From: Anaerolineales bacterium
GTDB lineage: Bacteria; Chloroflexota; Anaerolineae; Anaerolineales; UBA4823
DNA length: 53,974 bases
Assembly (NCBI GenBank): GCA_016932955.1
Contig: JAFGBV010000217.1
Span: 1-53,974 of the forward strand
Reading direction: 5' to 3'
Shown: piece by piece, positions 16,690-25,856 of the stretch
Layout of the letters: each line of letters starts with the position of its first letter
Position numbering within the stretch: position 1 is the first letter of the stretch
Position numbers and translations under genes: made by a program
Notes under the pieces: model-generated
The model's input: only the letters and a program-made list of their open reading frames with translations
Databases searched by the model: none
What the model was told of the DNA's origin: nothing

Positions 16690-18780
16690 ATGCTCAAACC
16701 ATTCTTCTCACCCCAAGGCGTTGCTGTGATTGGCGCCTCCCAGGATCCCACCAAGCTGGGGTATGGATTAGCCCGCAACATCGTGCAAAGCAACTATCAT
16801 GGTGCGGTTCACTTTGTCAACCCGAAGGAGGGTCGGCTGTTGGGGCAGACCATCTATCCCAGCATCCTGCAAGTGCCTGACCCCGTTGACCTGGCTATCA
16901 TCCTGATCCCCGCGCCTGGCATCCCGCAGGCATTGCGCGAATGCGCCCAGCGCGGCATTACCGCAGCCATCATAGCATCTGGTGGTTTCCGCGAGACTGG
17001 CGAAGAAGGCGCACGCCGCGAGGCCGAGATCGTCCAGATTGCCCAACAGCACCAGATGCGTCTCCTCGGCCCAAACTGCATTGGCCTGTTGGATACTCAC
17101 CTTCCGATTGATGCTACCTTCCTTCCCCCGCCAGGACCTCTTCCTGGCGATGTGGCCTTCGTCTCCCATTCCGGGGCTATTTGCGCCGCCGTCATCGATT
17201 GGGCGCGAGGACAGGGCTTTGGTCTTTCGCGCCTGGTCAGCCTGGGCAACCAGGCCGACATAACCGAGACCGAGTTGCTCATGCCCATGGCTGCCGACCC
17301 CTACACAAAAGTCATCACCCTATACCTGGAAGGAATCAGCAACGGGCGGAAATTCATCGAGCAAGCCCAACAGGTTACCCCGCGCAAGCCAATCATCGCC
17401 CTCAAAGTGGGTCGTTACGCCGCCGGGCAGCGAGCAGCAGCCTCGCATACGGGCGCCCTGGCTGGACAAGAGAATGCTTTCAATGCCGCCTTCCGTCGGG
17501 CAGGTGTGATCCGGGCTGATACCAGCGAGGAGCTCTTCGATTGGGCACGCGCCTTGGCATGGTGCCCTCCCCCTAAAGGCCGTGCCATTGCTGTACTGAC
17601 CAACGCTGGTGGCCCCGGCGTAACCGCTGCCGACGCCCTGGAAGCTAACGGCATGCAACTGGCCGAATTGCAACCCACCACACGCACATCCCTGGCAAGT
17701 CATCTGCCCCATGCAGCCAGCCTGCATAATCCCATCGATATGCTTGCCTCCGCCACCCCAGAACAGTACGCCGCCTGCCTGGAAATTCTCCTCAACGATG
17801 AAGGCGTGGCTGGAGTCCTGGTCATCTTTCCTCCCCCTCCCATGTACACAGCTGGCGCCGTCGCCAAAGCGATTATTCCCATCATCCACAACGCCGAAAA
17901 ACCCGTCACGGTTGCCCTGATGGGAGAAAAGCTGATCCAAGAAGCCGTCGAACACTTCCGCGCTGCGCATGTCGTCGAGTATCGCTTCCCAGAGCGCGCC
18001 GCTTCTGCTCTTGCCATCTTGGCCCAGCGCGCTGAATTTCTCGCTCGCGCCAATGCCCAGGCCTTCCCTCCCATTTCCTGCAACAAAGAAACCGTTCAAT
18101 CGATCCTGCAAACAGTCCTTCCCGGATTCCTGGACGGCGAGAAGACCAACCGCATCCTGCAGGCCTATGGAATCCCAGTCACGGCTGAGCGACTGGCACA
18201 AAACGCCCAGCAGGCTGTGGAGTTTGCCCTGGAATACGGTGTTCCGGTTGCACTGAAAGTGTCGTCACCTGACGTGGTGCATAAATCTGATGTCGGAGGC
18301 GTGCTCCTCAACCTGGAGAACGCAGAAGCTGTTAAAAATGGCTACGATACTGTCCTGAGCAATATATTGAAGGCGCACCCAACAGCCAAGATCCGCGGAG
18401 TGACCGTGCAACCAATGCTTTCCACAGGCCAGGAGGTGATCTTAGGAGTTGTGCAAGATGCCCAATTTGGTCCGCTGGTAATGTTTGGTTCTGGTGGTGT
18501 AGAAGTGGAAGGGCTAAAGGACGTGAGTTTTGCACTGGCTCCCCTCACACCGCCCGAAGCCGAGTTCATGCTTTCCACCACTTGGGCAGGTAAGAAGCTC
18601 AATGGTTTTCGCGGCCAACCGCCTGCTGACCGCCAAGCACTGCTCGATGTAATGGTGCGCCTGGCGCAGTTAGCCAGTGATTTTCCCGACATCACTGAGG
18701 TGGAAATCAACCCCCTGCGTGTGCTCCCCGCTGGGCAAGGCGCCTTTGCCCTCGATGCACGCATGCGTTTTTCTGGCTAA
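16690..18780 (+). CDS. ADP-forming acetyl/acyl-CoA synthetase (fused alpha-beta)
   Basis: This 696-residue NDP-forming acyl-CoA synthetase converts acetyl-CoA (or other acyl-CoA), ADP and phosphate to acid, CoA and ATP, conserving energy in fermentation. Order: CoA-binding Rossmann domain (VAVIGASQDPTKLGYG, about 1-130), succinyl-CoA-ligase-like domain with LLGPNCIG and FVSHSGA, the phosphohistidine site ASHTGALAG (about residue 255), then an ATP-grasp domain from about 470 (FALEYGVPVALKVSSPDVVHKSDVGG) to the end. The single-chain alpha-beta fusion matches the roughly 700-aa form found in archaea and some Chloroflexota. It follows the lipoprotein gene by 9 nt. Substrate range (acetate, branched-chain, aryl acids) is not readable. 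Confidence 0.93.
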   Translation: MLKPFFSPQGVAVIGASQDPTKLGYGLARNIVQSNYHGAVHFVNPKEGRLLGQTIYPSILQVPDPVDLAIILIPAPGIPQALRECAQRGITAAIIASGGFRETGEEGARREAEIVQIAQQHQMRLLGPNCIGLLDTHLPIDATFLPPPGPLPGDVAFVSHSGAICAAVIDWARGQGFGLSRLVSLGNQADITETELLMPMAADPYTKVITLYLEGISNGRKFIEQAQQVTPRKPIIALKVGRYAAGQRAAASHTGALAGQENAFNAAFRRAGVIRADTSEELFDWARALAWCPPPKGRAIAVLTNAGGPGVTAADALEANGMQLAELQPTTRTSLASHLPHAASLHNPIDMLASATPEQYAACLEILLNDEGVAGVLVIFPPPPMYTAGAVAKAIIPIIHNAEKPVTVALMGEKLIQEAVEHFRAAHVVEYRFPERAASALAILAQRAEFLARANAQAFPPISCNKETVQSILQTVLPGFLDGEKTNRILQAYGIPVTAERLAQNAQQAVEFALEYGVPVALKVSSPDVVHKSDVGGVLLNLENAEAVKNGYDTVLSNILKAHPTAKIRGVTVQPMLSTGQEVILGVVQDAQFGPLVMFGSGGVEVEGLKDVSFALAPLTPPEAEFMLSTTWAGKKLNGFRGQPPADRQALLDVMVRLAQLASDFPDITEVEINPLRVLPAGQGAFALDARMRFSG

Positions 18781-18790
18781 TAACCCTGAC

Positions 18791-19963
18791 CTAGCGCAGC
18801 GTAAAAACGCCCTCTACCACGCAAATCAACTGTGCTAATCCCTGGCGCAATGGGCTGGTAAAGATATACTCATCCTTAGTATGTGCTTTGCCGCCCAAGG
18901 TCAAACCCAGACAGATAGCAGGTAATCCGCGACTCAATGGGATATTCGCATCCGTTGAGCCAATATTCATCCGCGCAGCCACTCTCTGCTCTTCCAAGCA
19001 TCGTGAAGCCAGTAAGGCTAATGGGTGGCTTTGCTCGATCATCCCTGCCGGGCGTTGCCCAATGACCGAAGCATCCACGCGCACAGGATCATCATCCAGG
19101 CGATTGGCCGAGGCAACAATTGCCTCTACCTGCTGGCACATCTCCAACAGCACCTTTGGATCTTCAGAACGCAAATCCAGTTCCAATTGCGCCTGGGCAG
19201 CAATGGTATTGATCGAAGTTCCCCCACTGATAACACCCACATTGAGCGATGACCGTGGCTGCACAGGTATTGGCACCCGGTTGAGCTGCACCACCATTTC
19301 TGCCAGTTCGTGGATTGCCGAAGGTTTACCAAAATCCACCCATGAATGTCCCCCTGCTGTGTTGATTGTGATCCGGTACCGCCTCACCCCCAGCCCGCGG
19401 TGATAAATCTGCCCCAGAGACATCCCCTCCACAACCACATATGCCAGGGGTGTCTCGCCAAACCGATCGACCACGGCTTTCATCCCTTTCAGATCACCCA
19501 ACCCTTCCTCGCCAACATTCGCAACCAGCCATATATCCCCTGGTAGGCGCTTCTCCTGCTGTTGCAAAGCCCACAGCAAGCCAAATAACCCCGCCACACC
19601 GAGGGAATTGTCGCCAATTCCCGGACCAGCAATGCGGTCTCCCACGCGCTTCACCGTCAGATCAGTATCGATTGGGAAAACCGTATCCAGATGAGCCGAG
19701 ACGATCACCGGTGCAGCCTCGCCCGTTCCCAGAATGCGCGCATATACATTTCCCACCTCATCCACAGAGGCATCCGCCAGCCCCTGCTCCGCAAATTGCT
19801 GTGCAATAAATGACCCCCGCGCCGCCTCCGCAAAGGTAGGCGCAGGGATCTGCTGAATACGAACTGCCATCTCCAGCACCCTGTCACATATACTCTTTAA
19901 TGGGACTTTCGGTGCCCTCCTGCCCGCACCCCGGCCATGGTATGTCCTAACCCGATCAGCCAT
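18791..19963 (-). CDS. M20 family metallopeptidase (peptidase T/ArgE-like)
   Basis: This 390-residue dizinc aminopeptidase/deacylase has the M20 ligands: HLDTVF (His and catalytic Asp), GPGIGDNSLG (bridging Asp), NVGEEGLG (general base and metal Glu), and the C-terminal His in GGKAHTKDE. The dimerisation domain lies about 195-300 (GVRRYRITINTAGGHSW). The longest start gives an extra basic N-terminus of about 30 residues. Its ATG overlaps the stop of the PfkB gene (TGATG), arguing for coupled translation. It probably acts on small peptides or N-acyl amino acids in the cytoplasm; specificity is unknown. Confidence 0.9.
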   Translation of the reverse strand: MADRVRTYHGRGAGRRAPKVPLKSICDRVLEMAVRIQQIPAPTFAEAARGSFIAQQFAEQGLADASVDEVGNVYARILGTGEAAPVIVSAHLDTVFPIDTDLTVKRVGDRIAGPGIGDNSLGVAGLFGLLWALQQQEKRLPGDIWLVANVGEEGLGDLKGMKAVVDRFGETPLAYVVVEGMSLGQIYHRGLGVRRYRITINTAGGHSWVDFGKPSAIHELAEMVVQLNRVPIPVQPRSSLNVGVISGGTSINTIAAQAQLELDLRSEDPKVLLEMCQQVEAIVASANRLDDDPVRVDASVIGQRPAGMIEQSHPLALLASRCLEEQRVAARMNIGSTDANIPLSRGLPAICLGLTLGGKAHTKDEYIFTSPLRQGLAQLICVVEGVFTLR

Positions 19964-20988
19964 CAGATCTTCCTCACTGCCTCCCGCAACGCCTCCAACC
20001 GTGCCTGCGCCAGTCCGGGCAATGCATCCAGCGCATAAAATGAGCCGCTTCCCTCCACTACCAGCGAAGCAGAAGCGCTGCCGTGCAACACTGCCTGCAA
20101 GGGATCATATGTGCGGCGGTATCCCGCCAAGAAACCTCCGCAGAAAGCATCCCCCGCGCCGCTCCGGTCTATCACGCGCGCGGGGTAAGCAGAGATTTCC
20201 CACCGCGCCCGTCCTTCCGCGTCATAAAGATACTGCCCGCGTTCTCCGCGCTTCACTACGACAAACCCACACCCGTACCCCCCAAGGGTCTCCATCATCT
20301 GCCAGATCTCCGTGCTTCTCCCCTGGAATAAAGCCCGCAACTCCCTTTCCGAAGTCAGAAAAGCAGTCAACCCCGTAAGCAAAGCTGGCATATCATCCCA
20401 GAAAGTAGGCGACATCGTGCCTGCAGACGCGTCCAATGTGATTGTGGTATACCCCGCCTGGCGCATCACGGCTGGAAAGAGTGTATGCGTGAGGTAATCC
20501 AACGGGCACAAGTGCGCCGCGTTCGCCATCAAGTAATCCTCTGGCAGGTCACCTTGCCGCAAAGACAGAGCAGATAATTGGGAACGGCTGTCCAGGCGGT
20601 TCCCTGGAGCGCGGTAACCTAACAGCGATTTTGGAAAAGTTAATCCAACGCGCGCATAATGCCCCATAGGATCTTCCGCTACGCGCGTATTGCGGTCTAT
20701 GTAGGTGTAAAAATTACGCAGATCCAGTGCTTCCGGTAGTCTCTTCACCCCGCACACATCCAGCCCGCGACGTGAGAATTGCTCCAGCCATTCCTCTGGA
20801 TAATCCACCCCCACCCGCGCCAAAATACCCGGCGACGGGTCCGGCTCCCATATCGCCAGACCCACTGCGGCATACAACGCATTACCCCCTGGTACATCCT
20901 CTAAGGTGCGCCCGTTTGGGAGAATCACATAATCCCGCGTGAGCCGCCCAGCAATCACAAAGCGCGGAGTGGTTTTCCCCTCACTCAT
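19963..20988 (-). CDS. PfkB family carbohydrate/nucleoside kinase
   Basis: This 341-residue ribokinase-like sugar kinase has the N-terminal PfkB pattern with PGGNALYAAVGLA (about 34-46) and the C-terminal signature DRSGAGDAFCGGFLAG carrying the anion hole and catalytic Asp. Its substrate could be ribose, fructose, 2-keto-3-deoxygluconate or a nucleoside; nothing in the sequence decides. Its stop is fused to the start of the M20 gene, and 3 nt separate it from the upstream LysM/M23 lipoprotein gene, so it probably lies at the end of the wall-hydrolase operon. Confidence 0.9.
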   Translation of the reverse strand: MSEGKTTPRFVIAGRLTRDYVILPNGRTLEDVPGGNALYAAVGLAIWEPDPSPGILARVGVDYPEEWLEQFSRRGLDVCGVKRLPEALDLRNFYTYIDRNTRVAEDPMGHYARVGLTFPKSLLGYRAPGNRLDSRSQLSALSLRQGDLPEDYLMANAAHLCPLDYLTHTLFPAVMRQAGYTTITLDASAGTMSPTFWDDMPALLTGLTAFLTSERELRALFQGRSTEIWQMMETLGGYGCGFVVVKRGERGQYLYDAEGRARWEISAYPARVIDRSGAGDAFCGGFLAGYRRTYDPLQAVLHGSASASLVVEGSGSFYALDALPGLAQARLEALREAVRKI

Positions 20989-20991
20989 CGG

Positions 20992-22497
20992 CTATCGGTC
21001 CGCTGTAATATGGCTTGCAGCATCCGAACAGGTACAGGCAGTAATAATTTGATTGCCGCGCCGTAGCGTTCCCTGATAAGCATCTGCTCCATTCTCTGCC
21101 ACCCACCCACCCAAGTTAAACGCCAGCGTCCCATCGGCTAGCATCCATTCCCCATTATACTTTCGCGCAATGTGGATATGTGTGCCGGTAGCCCGTCCGC
21201 CCTCGCAAGAAGGGTGACCAATCGGGTCGCCGGTTTGTAGCGCCGTCCCCACCGGCACGCGCCCCTCACTGGCAACATGAAAATAAAACACCACCCATCC
21301 GGTGCGCTCATCGCCATCTCCATCCAAGTCTAGCACCACTGTTGCTGTTTCCGAGCGCGCTACCACCCCCGCTGCCACCGCCGTCGCCCATTCTGTCGTC
21401 GGCGTGCAACCCCCGCTGGAGCTGCCTGGGGCAAAATCCAGCGCTGCAAAGGGTGCTCCCTGACCCCAGGCTGTGTGGGGGCCGCCCGTATATGCCCACA
21501 CCAGCTCCCCCGTAAACGGCAGCGCCATAGATGGCTGCTCTAGGCTGCCAGGAATGTGGGCAAAGGAGGTTTCGCCGCCATCCAACCATGGGTCGCCAAA
21601 TAATTTGCTATATACAGCCGCAAAACCCTGCGCACTGATTGCCAACCTGTATAGATCTCCTTCGTAAAGGTTCAGGAAATAGTTCTGCAATGCCACAGTC
21701 GCCGCATTTTGCCACGGGTCAGGCCTTTCGATGCGCCCATCTGTATGCTCATATGAGAGCAAGTCGCCAATACGCCACCCATAATAGCCATTATTGAGCA
21801 GGTTAGCCGCCCAATTTAGTTGAAGATACAACCCGGGGCGCCGCCAATCTGGGTTTCCCATCATATAGGTCTGTAAATTCTCATCTAACACAGGGTCTGA
21901 CAGCGCTCCTGCCTGGTACTCCAGCATAGCCAGCAGCAAGCGTGGGCTCACGCTGTAATTCAACGCAATGTAATCCACGATCTCTGCCCCGCTGCGATTA
22001 TCTCCAAAGGCATATTCCTTGTAACCATTTAACCAACCCGGCTGCTCGGATACATAAGCCGCCACATCAAAACCCACCTGTGCCGGGCCATTGACAAACA
22101 ACCCATCTGGAATGATCCGGTACTGGGTTCCCCAAAATGGGGTATAGTAAACGGGGATCTGCATCGGCATCCCCGGTGGCATTGTCGTTGCACTGGCAGG
22201 GATGAACGGGTTTGCAGCCAGGATCTCTTCCACAGTCGTATTGAAATGTGCTGCCAGCCCAGGCAGTGTATCCCCTGCCTGGGCTATATAATCCACCAGT
22301 TCACCAGGTGCATACACTGGGCGGGTTGGGTCCGGGGTAAGCACAACTGCCTCTGTTGGCGAGGCTTGTTCAGCCTCAAGAGTAACCGGTGAAGCATATA
22401 TATCTTGCCCCTGGCATCCAAATAAAAGGGTAGTTGCCAGGATCGTCACCGCTATCATCATTCGATACTGGCAAAACATCTGGCGATGATCAACCAC
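20992..22497 (-). CDS. LysM / lytic-transglycosylase-like / M23 peptidase lipoprotein (copy 3 in operon)
   Basis: This 501-residue exported lipoprotein (MMIAVTILATTLLFGC, lipobox LFGC) is predicted to cut peptidoglycan. Order: signal, Thr/Pro linker, LysM (DYIAQAGDTLPGLAAHFNTT, about 68-113), a helical domain with SPRLLLAMLEYQ (about 190) resembling lytic transglycosylases, with the LEYQ Glu as candidate catalyst, and a C-terminal M23/LytM-like domain with GGPHTAWGQ...LDFAPG, the YFHV His and the GTHIHIARKYNGEW His-x-His. GTG at 22497 is the likely start because GAGGAG lies 9 nt upstream, inside the preceding gene. It is 3 nt after copy 2 and 3 nt before pfkB. It is the most diverged of the three copies in LysM and tail. 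Confidence 0.85.
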   Translation of the reverse strand: MVDHRQMFCQYRMMIAVTILATTLLFGCQGQDIYASPVTLEAEQASPTEAVVLTPDPTRPVYAPGELVDYIAQAGDTLPGLAAHFNTTVEEILAANPFIPASATTMPPGMPMQIPVYYTPFWGTQYRIIPDGLFVNGPAQVGFDVAAYVSEQPGWLNGYKEYAFGDNRSGAEIVDYIALNYSVSPRLLLAMLEYQAGALSDPVLDENLQTYMMGNPDWRRPGLYLQLNWAANLLNNGYYGWRIGDLLSYEHTDGRIERPDPWQNAATVALQNYFLNLYEGDLYRLAISAQGFAAVYSKLFGDPWLDGGETSFAHIPGSLEQPSMALPFTGELVWAYTGGPHTAWGQGAPFAALDFAPGSSSGGCTPTTEWATAVAAGVVARSETATVVLDLDGDGDERTGWVVFYFHVASEGRVPVGTALQTGDPIGHPSCEGGRATGTHIHIARKYNGEWMLADGTLAFNLGGWVAENGADAYQGTLRRGNQIITACTCSDAASHITADR

Positions 22498-22500
22498 CGC

Positions 22501-24147
22501 TTACGGCTCCTCGCGCTCCCGCAAAATCAAAGACTCGCTTGCTCCATACACGCTGGCGTAGATCGTATCACTGCCGCGCGTCATCGTGCCCTCGTAAGGC
22601 TCGGCTCCAGCATGCGCTCGCCATCCGCTCAACACAAAAGGCAAAGGCCCATCCGCTGCAATCCACTCCCCGTTGTACTTGCGTGCAATGTGCACGTGTG
22701 TTCCGGTTGCATGCCCGCCTTCACAAGAAGGGTGCCCCAGGTAATCACTTGTCTCCACCCAATCACCCAACCGCACACGCGGGTTGGAAATATGCAAATA
22801 CAGCAGCACCCAACCCGTCTGCTCCAGGCCATCACCGTCCATATCCTGGACAATCAATCCCGGACCGGTGCGCACGATCAAGCCCGGCGCCATTGCCACC
22901 ACCCAGGCATCACTCTTCGCGCAACCCGATTCCGTAGAACCGGGGGCAAAATCAATCGCTGCCCGCGCCCCATCTTGCTCCCAGGCCCCATGTGGTCCAC
23001 CGGTGTAAGACCAGTATTGCCCGATCAAGAACGGTAGAATCAGTGTGGGTTGGGTAAGGTCCGGCGGATAAAGCGGCTCTACATCTCTCGCCCGCACCCA
23101 TGGGTTGCCAAACATTCGCTCATAAAGCGCTGGTATACCCTGCGTAGCCTCCACCGCAGCCACCCAGCCAGGCGTGTCATATATCTGCGCCAGGTAATAT
23201 TGCAATGCCACCGTCCCTGCGTTCAGATCTGGCGCCAGACGGGCTGTCACCCCGTCCGAGAATTGGATATCCGTCAGCAAGCCCTCCCTCCAGCCATAAT
23301 ACCCCACCGAGAGATGATTGACCACCCAGGCCAATTGCGTATATAGGTTATCGTAATCCAGGCCTACCTTGCCCAGTGGATACTTCTCCTGTTGCGAATT
23401 CTCCGGCTGTCCATACACCCAATGACTCTGGTACTCCAGCAAAGCAAGGAGTAAGCGCGGGCTGATCGAATTCTCGGTAGCCACCCGCTCAACGATCTTT
23501 GCCCCACTCGTCCACTGAGTGGAGTTCAGCCATTGGCGATATTCGCTCAGATAACCGCCCGCCTGATTGACAAAGGCCTCAACATTAAAATCAATTGCTG
23601 AAGGCGAGAAGATCACCTCGCTATCTGGCAGAATCTTCTGGGCTGAGGTCGTGTTAGCAAGGCGGTGCGGAATGATCAAAAGCACATCCGGCGAGAGCAA
23701 CGCCGTGGTCGGCAGCGGCTGGGGAGAAGTGATCTCAGAAGGGTCCACTCCAAAGCGCGTTGCCACCACCGGCAGCGTATCACCCGCCTGTGTGTAATAT
23801 AAGAGCGGCACCGAATCCGGCGGAGGCCCTCCCTCGCCCAGAGTTGGAAGCGTGGGAGTGGGTACAACCGATAGCAGAGCCACATCCCCTTCTTGAGGAA
23901 GCTCAGGCACAGGGGTAGCTTCACCAGACGAGTCTGGCACCGGTTGAGAGTTTGTATAACTGTTCGGAGCCATGAAATACGGCCCCCCCTGCCCGGTAAC
24001 ACCCACCGAACAGGCCAAACTGTTGGACACCAGCAGCGCCAGAATTAATGCCAATATCATGGGCGACCGCGACCGACGATCACCGCCAGTTCTAACGCCG
24101 GATCGAATTTTCAGGATAAAAACCTTCCCAGGCTTCAACCGTCTCAT
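22501..24147 (-). CDS. LysM / lytic-transglycosylase-like / M23 peptidase lipoprotein (copy 2 in operon)
   Basis: This paralogue of its two neighbours has up to 548 residues. The lipoprotein signal is around MILALILALLVSNSLAC, followed by a Pro-rich linker, LysM (YYTQAGDTLPVVATRFGVD), a transglycosylase-like domain with SPRLLLALLEYQSHW, and M23 with GGPHGAWEQ, AIDFAPG, LYLHIS and GTHVHIARKYNGEW. The start is unclear. ATG 24147 overlaps copy 1 by 56 nt; TTG 24138 has AGAGAGG at 9 nt; ATG 24060 sits just before the hydrophobic core but lacks a ribosome-binding site. Expected location is the outer face of the membrane. Probable role is wall remodelling or daughter-cell separation. Confidence 0.85.
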   Translation of the reverse strand: MRRLKPGKVFILKIRSGVRTGGDRRSRSPMILALILALLVSNSLACSVGVTGQGGPYFMAPNSYTNSQPVPDSSGEATPVPELPQEGDVALLSVVPTPTLPTLGEGGPPPDSVPLLYYTQAGDTLPVVATRFGVDPSEITSPQPLPTTALLSPDVLLIIPHRLANTTSAQKILPDSEVIFSPSAIDFNVEAFVNQAGGYLSEYRQWLNSTQWTSGAKIVERVATENSISPRLLLALLEYQSHWVYGQPENSQQEKYPLGKVGLDYDNLYTQLAWVVNHLSVGYYGWREGLLTDIQFSDGVTARLAPDLNAGTVALQYYLAQIYDTPGWVAAVEATQGIPALYERMFGNPWVRARDVEPLYPPDLTQPTLILPFLIGQYWSYTGGPHGAWEQDGARAAIDFAPGSTESGCAKSDAWVVAMAPGLIVRTGPGLIVQDMDGDGLEQTGWVLLYLHISNPRVRLGDWVETSDYLGHPSCEGGHATGTHVHIARKYNGEWIAADGPLPFVLSGWRAHAGAEPYEGTMTRGSDTIYASVYGASESLILREREEP

Positions 24148-25636
24148 CCTCTCTGATCAATAAACCATCATACTCAGTGCCCAACCCGCGCGTAATCCAT
24201 CCATCTAGCACAAAAGGCGTCTCCTGGTCAGCCGGGATCCACTCTCCATTATAACGCCGCGCCAGGTGCACATGCGTACCGGAGGATACCCCACCCTCGC
24301 AGGAAGGATGCCCGATGCGCTCCCCTGCCCGCACAAACTGTCCCACCTCCACCCGGCCGCGGCTCTCAATGTGCATGTAGAGCACGCTCCAGCCAGTCTG
24401 CTCCACGCCATCTCCATCCAAATCCTGCACCACTGCCCCCTGGCCCGTGCGCACGATCAAACCGTCTGCTACAGCAACCACCCAAGCCTCGCTCTGGACA
24501 CATCCCAGCGCCTCACCACCTGGCGCAAAATCGATCGCTGCCCAAGCCGAGCCATCTCCCCAGCCTCCATGCGGGCCGCCCGTGAATGCCCATTCCACCC
24601 CAGGTTCAAAAGGGAGCTGCATCGGTGGCTGGTAAAGCGTAGGCGGCAGCAATGGTTCTACCGCCAGGTCAAAAGGATAGCCAAACATGCTCGCATATGT
24701 GGCAAACAACCCTCCATCCGTCACTGCTGCTTCCCAGCCCTGGCGGGTGTATAACAACGAAAACATCTGCTGCACCCCTGCAGTGCCGGCATTGATGGTT
24801 GGATCAATAGGCACCACCGACCCATCCAGAAGGATCCACGCATTCACCCCCTCCACCCGCCACAGGTAATAACCGCGGTTCAGGTTGTTCGCAGCCCAGG
24901 CCAATTGCAGGTATAAACCCTCCCGCCAATCCTCATAGACTCCCATCGGGTATTTGAGCGTATTCTCATTTGGGTTTGCTGAGCTCACCCAGCCAGACTG
25001 ATATTCAAGAACAGCCAGCAGCAGGCGCGGATTGACCGAAAAGTCTGTAGCCACTCGCTGTAAAATCTGCGCCCCGTTCAACCTTTTGCCATCCACTTCT
25101 TCTTCATAATGGGCGAGATAACCGCCTATTTCTTGAACGAAAGCCGCTGTGTCAAAATCTACGCTCAGTGGCCCATAAACCAGCTCAGAATCAGGGATTA
25201 TTTTAAACGCTGGCCCGATCGTGTCCGGAGAAGGCGGCGGTATGCTCAGCACCTGCCCCACATCCAGCAGGTTCGGGTTGACCAGCTCGTTGGCCTCGAT
25301 CAGGGCATCCAGGCTGATGCCATAACGCTGCGCAATCTTCCCCAAGGTATCCCCAGCCTGGACTATGTACTCCTCAGGCTCGGTGCGCATGGACGGAAGA
25401 TCGTGCGGGGCGTCAGGTGTGGGGGTGTAGATCGGCGCGCCCGGATCGCGCACCACAGGAAGATACACAGTCGAATAGGTCGGCACAGCGGTTTCCGGAG
25501 GAATCAGCGTAGGATTAGAAGCGCTCCACGGCGCTACCGGCGAAGCACTAGGGCGCTGGCATGCCAGGATCGCCAGCACAAGCGCAAGCGCCACCCAAGC
25601 AAGGTGGAAATATGTCTGAACGGGCGTCTTCTGCAT
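24092..25636 (-). CDS. LysM / lytic-transglycosylase-like / M23 peptidase lipoprotein (copy 1 in operon)
   Basis: This first gene of the hydrolase operon encodes about 514 residues. The signal peptide ends at LAILAC (lipobox). A canonical LysM follows (EYIVQAGDTLGKIAQRYGIS), then a transglycosylase-like region with NPRLLLAVLEYQSGWV, and an M23 domain with GGPHGGWGD, AIDFAPGG, LYMHIES and SSGTHVHLARRYNGEW. The frame is open to a GTG at 25654, but that codon overlaps the predicted transcription start. ATG 25642 or 25636 is therefore likelier, and 25636 has GGAAG at 9 nt. Both wall-cutting activities in one chain is an inference from motifs. No peptidoglycan synthesis genes lie nearby. Confidence 0.86.
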   Translation of the reverse strand: MQKTPVQTYFHLAWVALALVLAILACQRPSASPVAPWSASNPTLIPPETAVPTYSTVYLPVVRDPGAPIYTPTPDAPHDLPSMRTEPEEYIVQAGDTLGKIAQRYGISLDALIEANELVNPNLLDVGQVLSIPPPSPDTIGPAFKIIPDSELVYGPLSVDFDTAAFVQEIGGYLAHYEEEVDGKRLNGAQILQRVATDFSVNPRLLLAVLEYQSGWVSSANPNENTLKYPMGVYEDWREGLYLQLAWAANNLNRGYYLWRVEGVNAWILLDGSVVPIDPTINAGTAGVQQMFSLLYTRQGWEAAVTDGGLFATYASMFGYPFDLAVEPLLPPTLYQPPMQLPFEPGVEWAFTGGPHGGWGDGSAWAAIDFAPGGEALGCVQSEAWVVAVADGLIVRTGQGAVVQDLDGDGVEQTGWSVLYMHIESRGRVEVGQFVRAGERIGHPSCEGGVSSGTHVHLARRYNGEWIPADQETPFVLDGWITRGLGTEYDGLLIREDETVEAWEGFYPENSIRR

Positions 25637-25658
25637 TTGCATTTGCTTCCACACGAGA

Positions 25659-25687
25659 ATTCTACACAGTTCGATTCTTCAAGTCAA
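25659..25687 (-). promoter_or_regulatory. Sigma-70 promoter of the LysM/M23 operon
   Basis: On the minus strand TTGACT (25687-25682) and TAGAAT (25664-25659) are separated by exactly 17 nt. It is one of the best full sigma-70 promoters in the window. Transcription should begin near 25652, leaving only 10-16 nt of leader before the ATG candidates. Confidence 0.75.
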
Positions 25688-25844
25688 CAGAGAAGGGCAC
25701 GAATTCAGATAAGAATACATTCATTTACACCTGAGCATGCAAGGTCTGTGCCAATCAGAGATCGCCGCCATATGCCACGTGGGTGAGTGAGACTGTATGC
25801 GCCATATCAACGATCTTGGTGGTTTTGAGTTCACACAATCATGG

Positions 25845-25850
25845 TAGACT
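25845..25850 (+). promoter_or_regulatory. Possible leaderless promoter of the nucleoside phosphorylase
   Basis: TAGACT ends 6 nt before the ATG at 25857 and no Shine-Dalgarno sequence precedes that ATG, the pattern expected for a leaderless message starting at or next to the A of ATG. A -35 is weak (TTTTGA about 16 nt upstream). Confidence 0.4.
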
Positions 25851-25856
25851 TACAGA

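Noticed and set aside
17320..18201. 293-codon open frame on the minus strand
   Set aside because: Opposite the ADP-forming acyl-CoA synthetase, whose motifs are unmistakable; no ribosome-binding site or recognisable fold.
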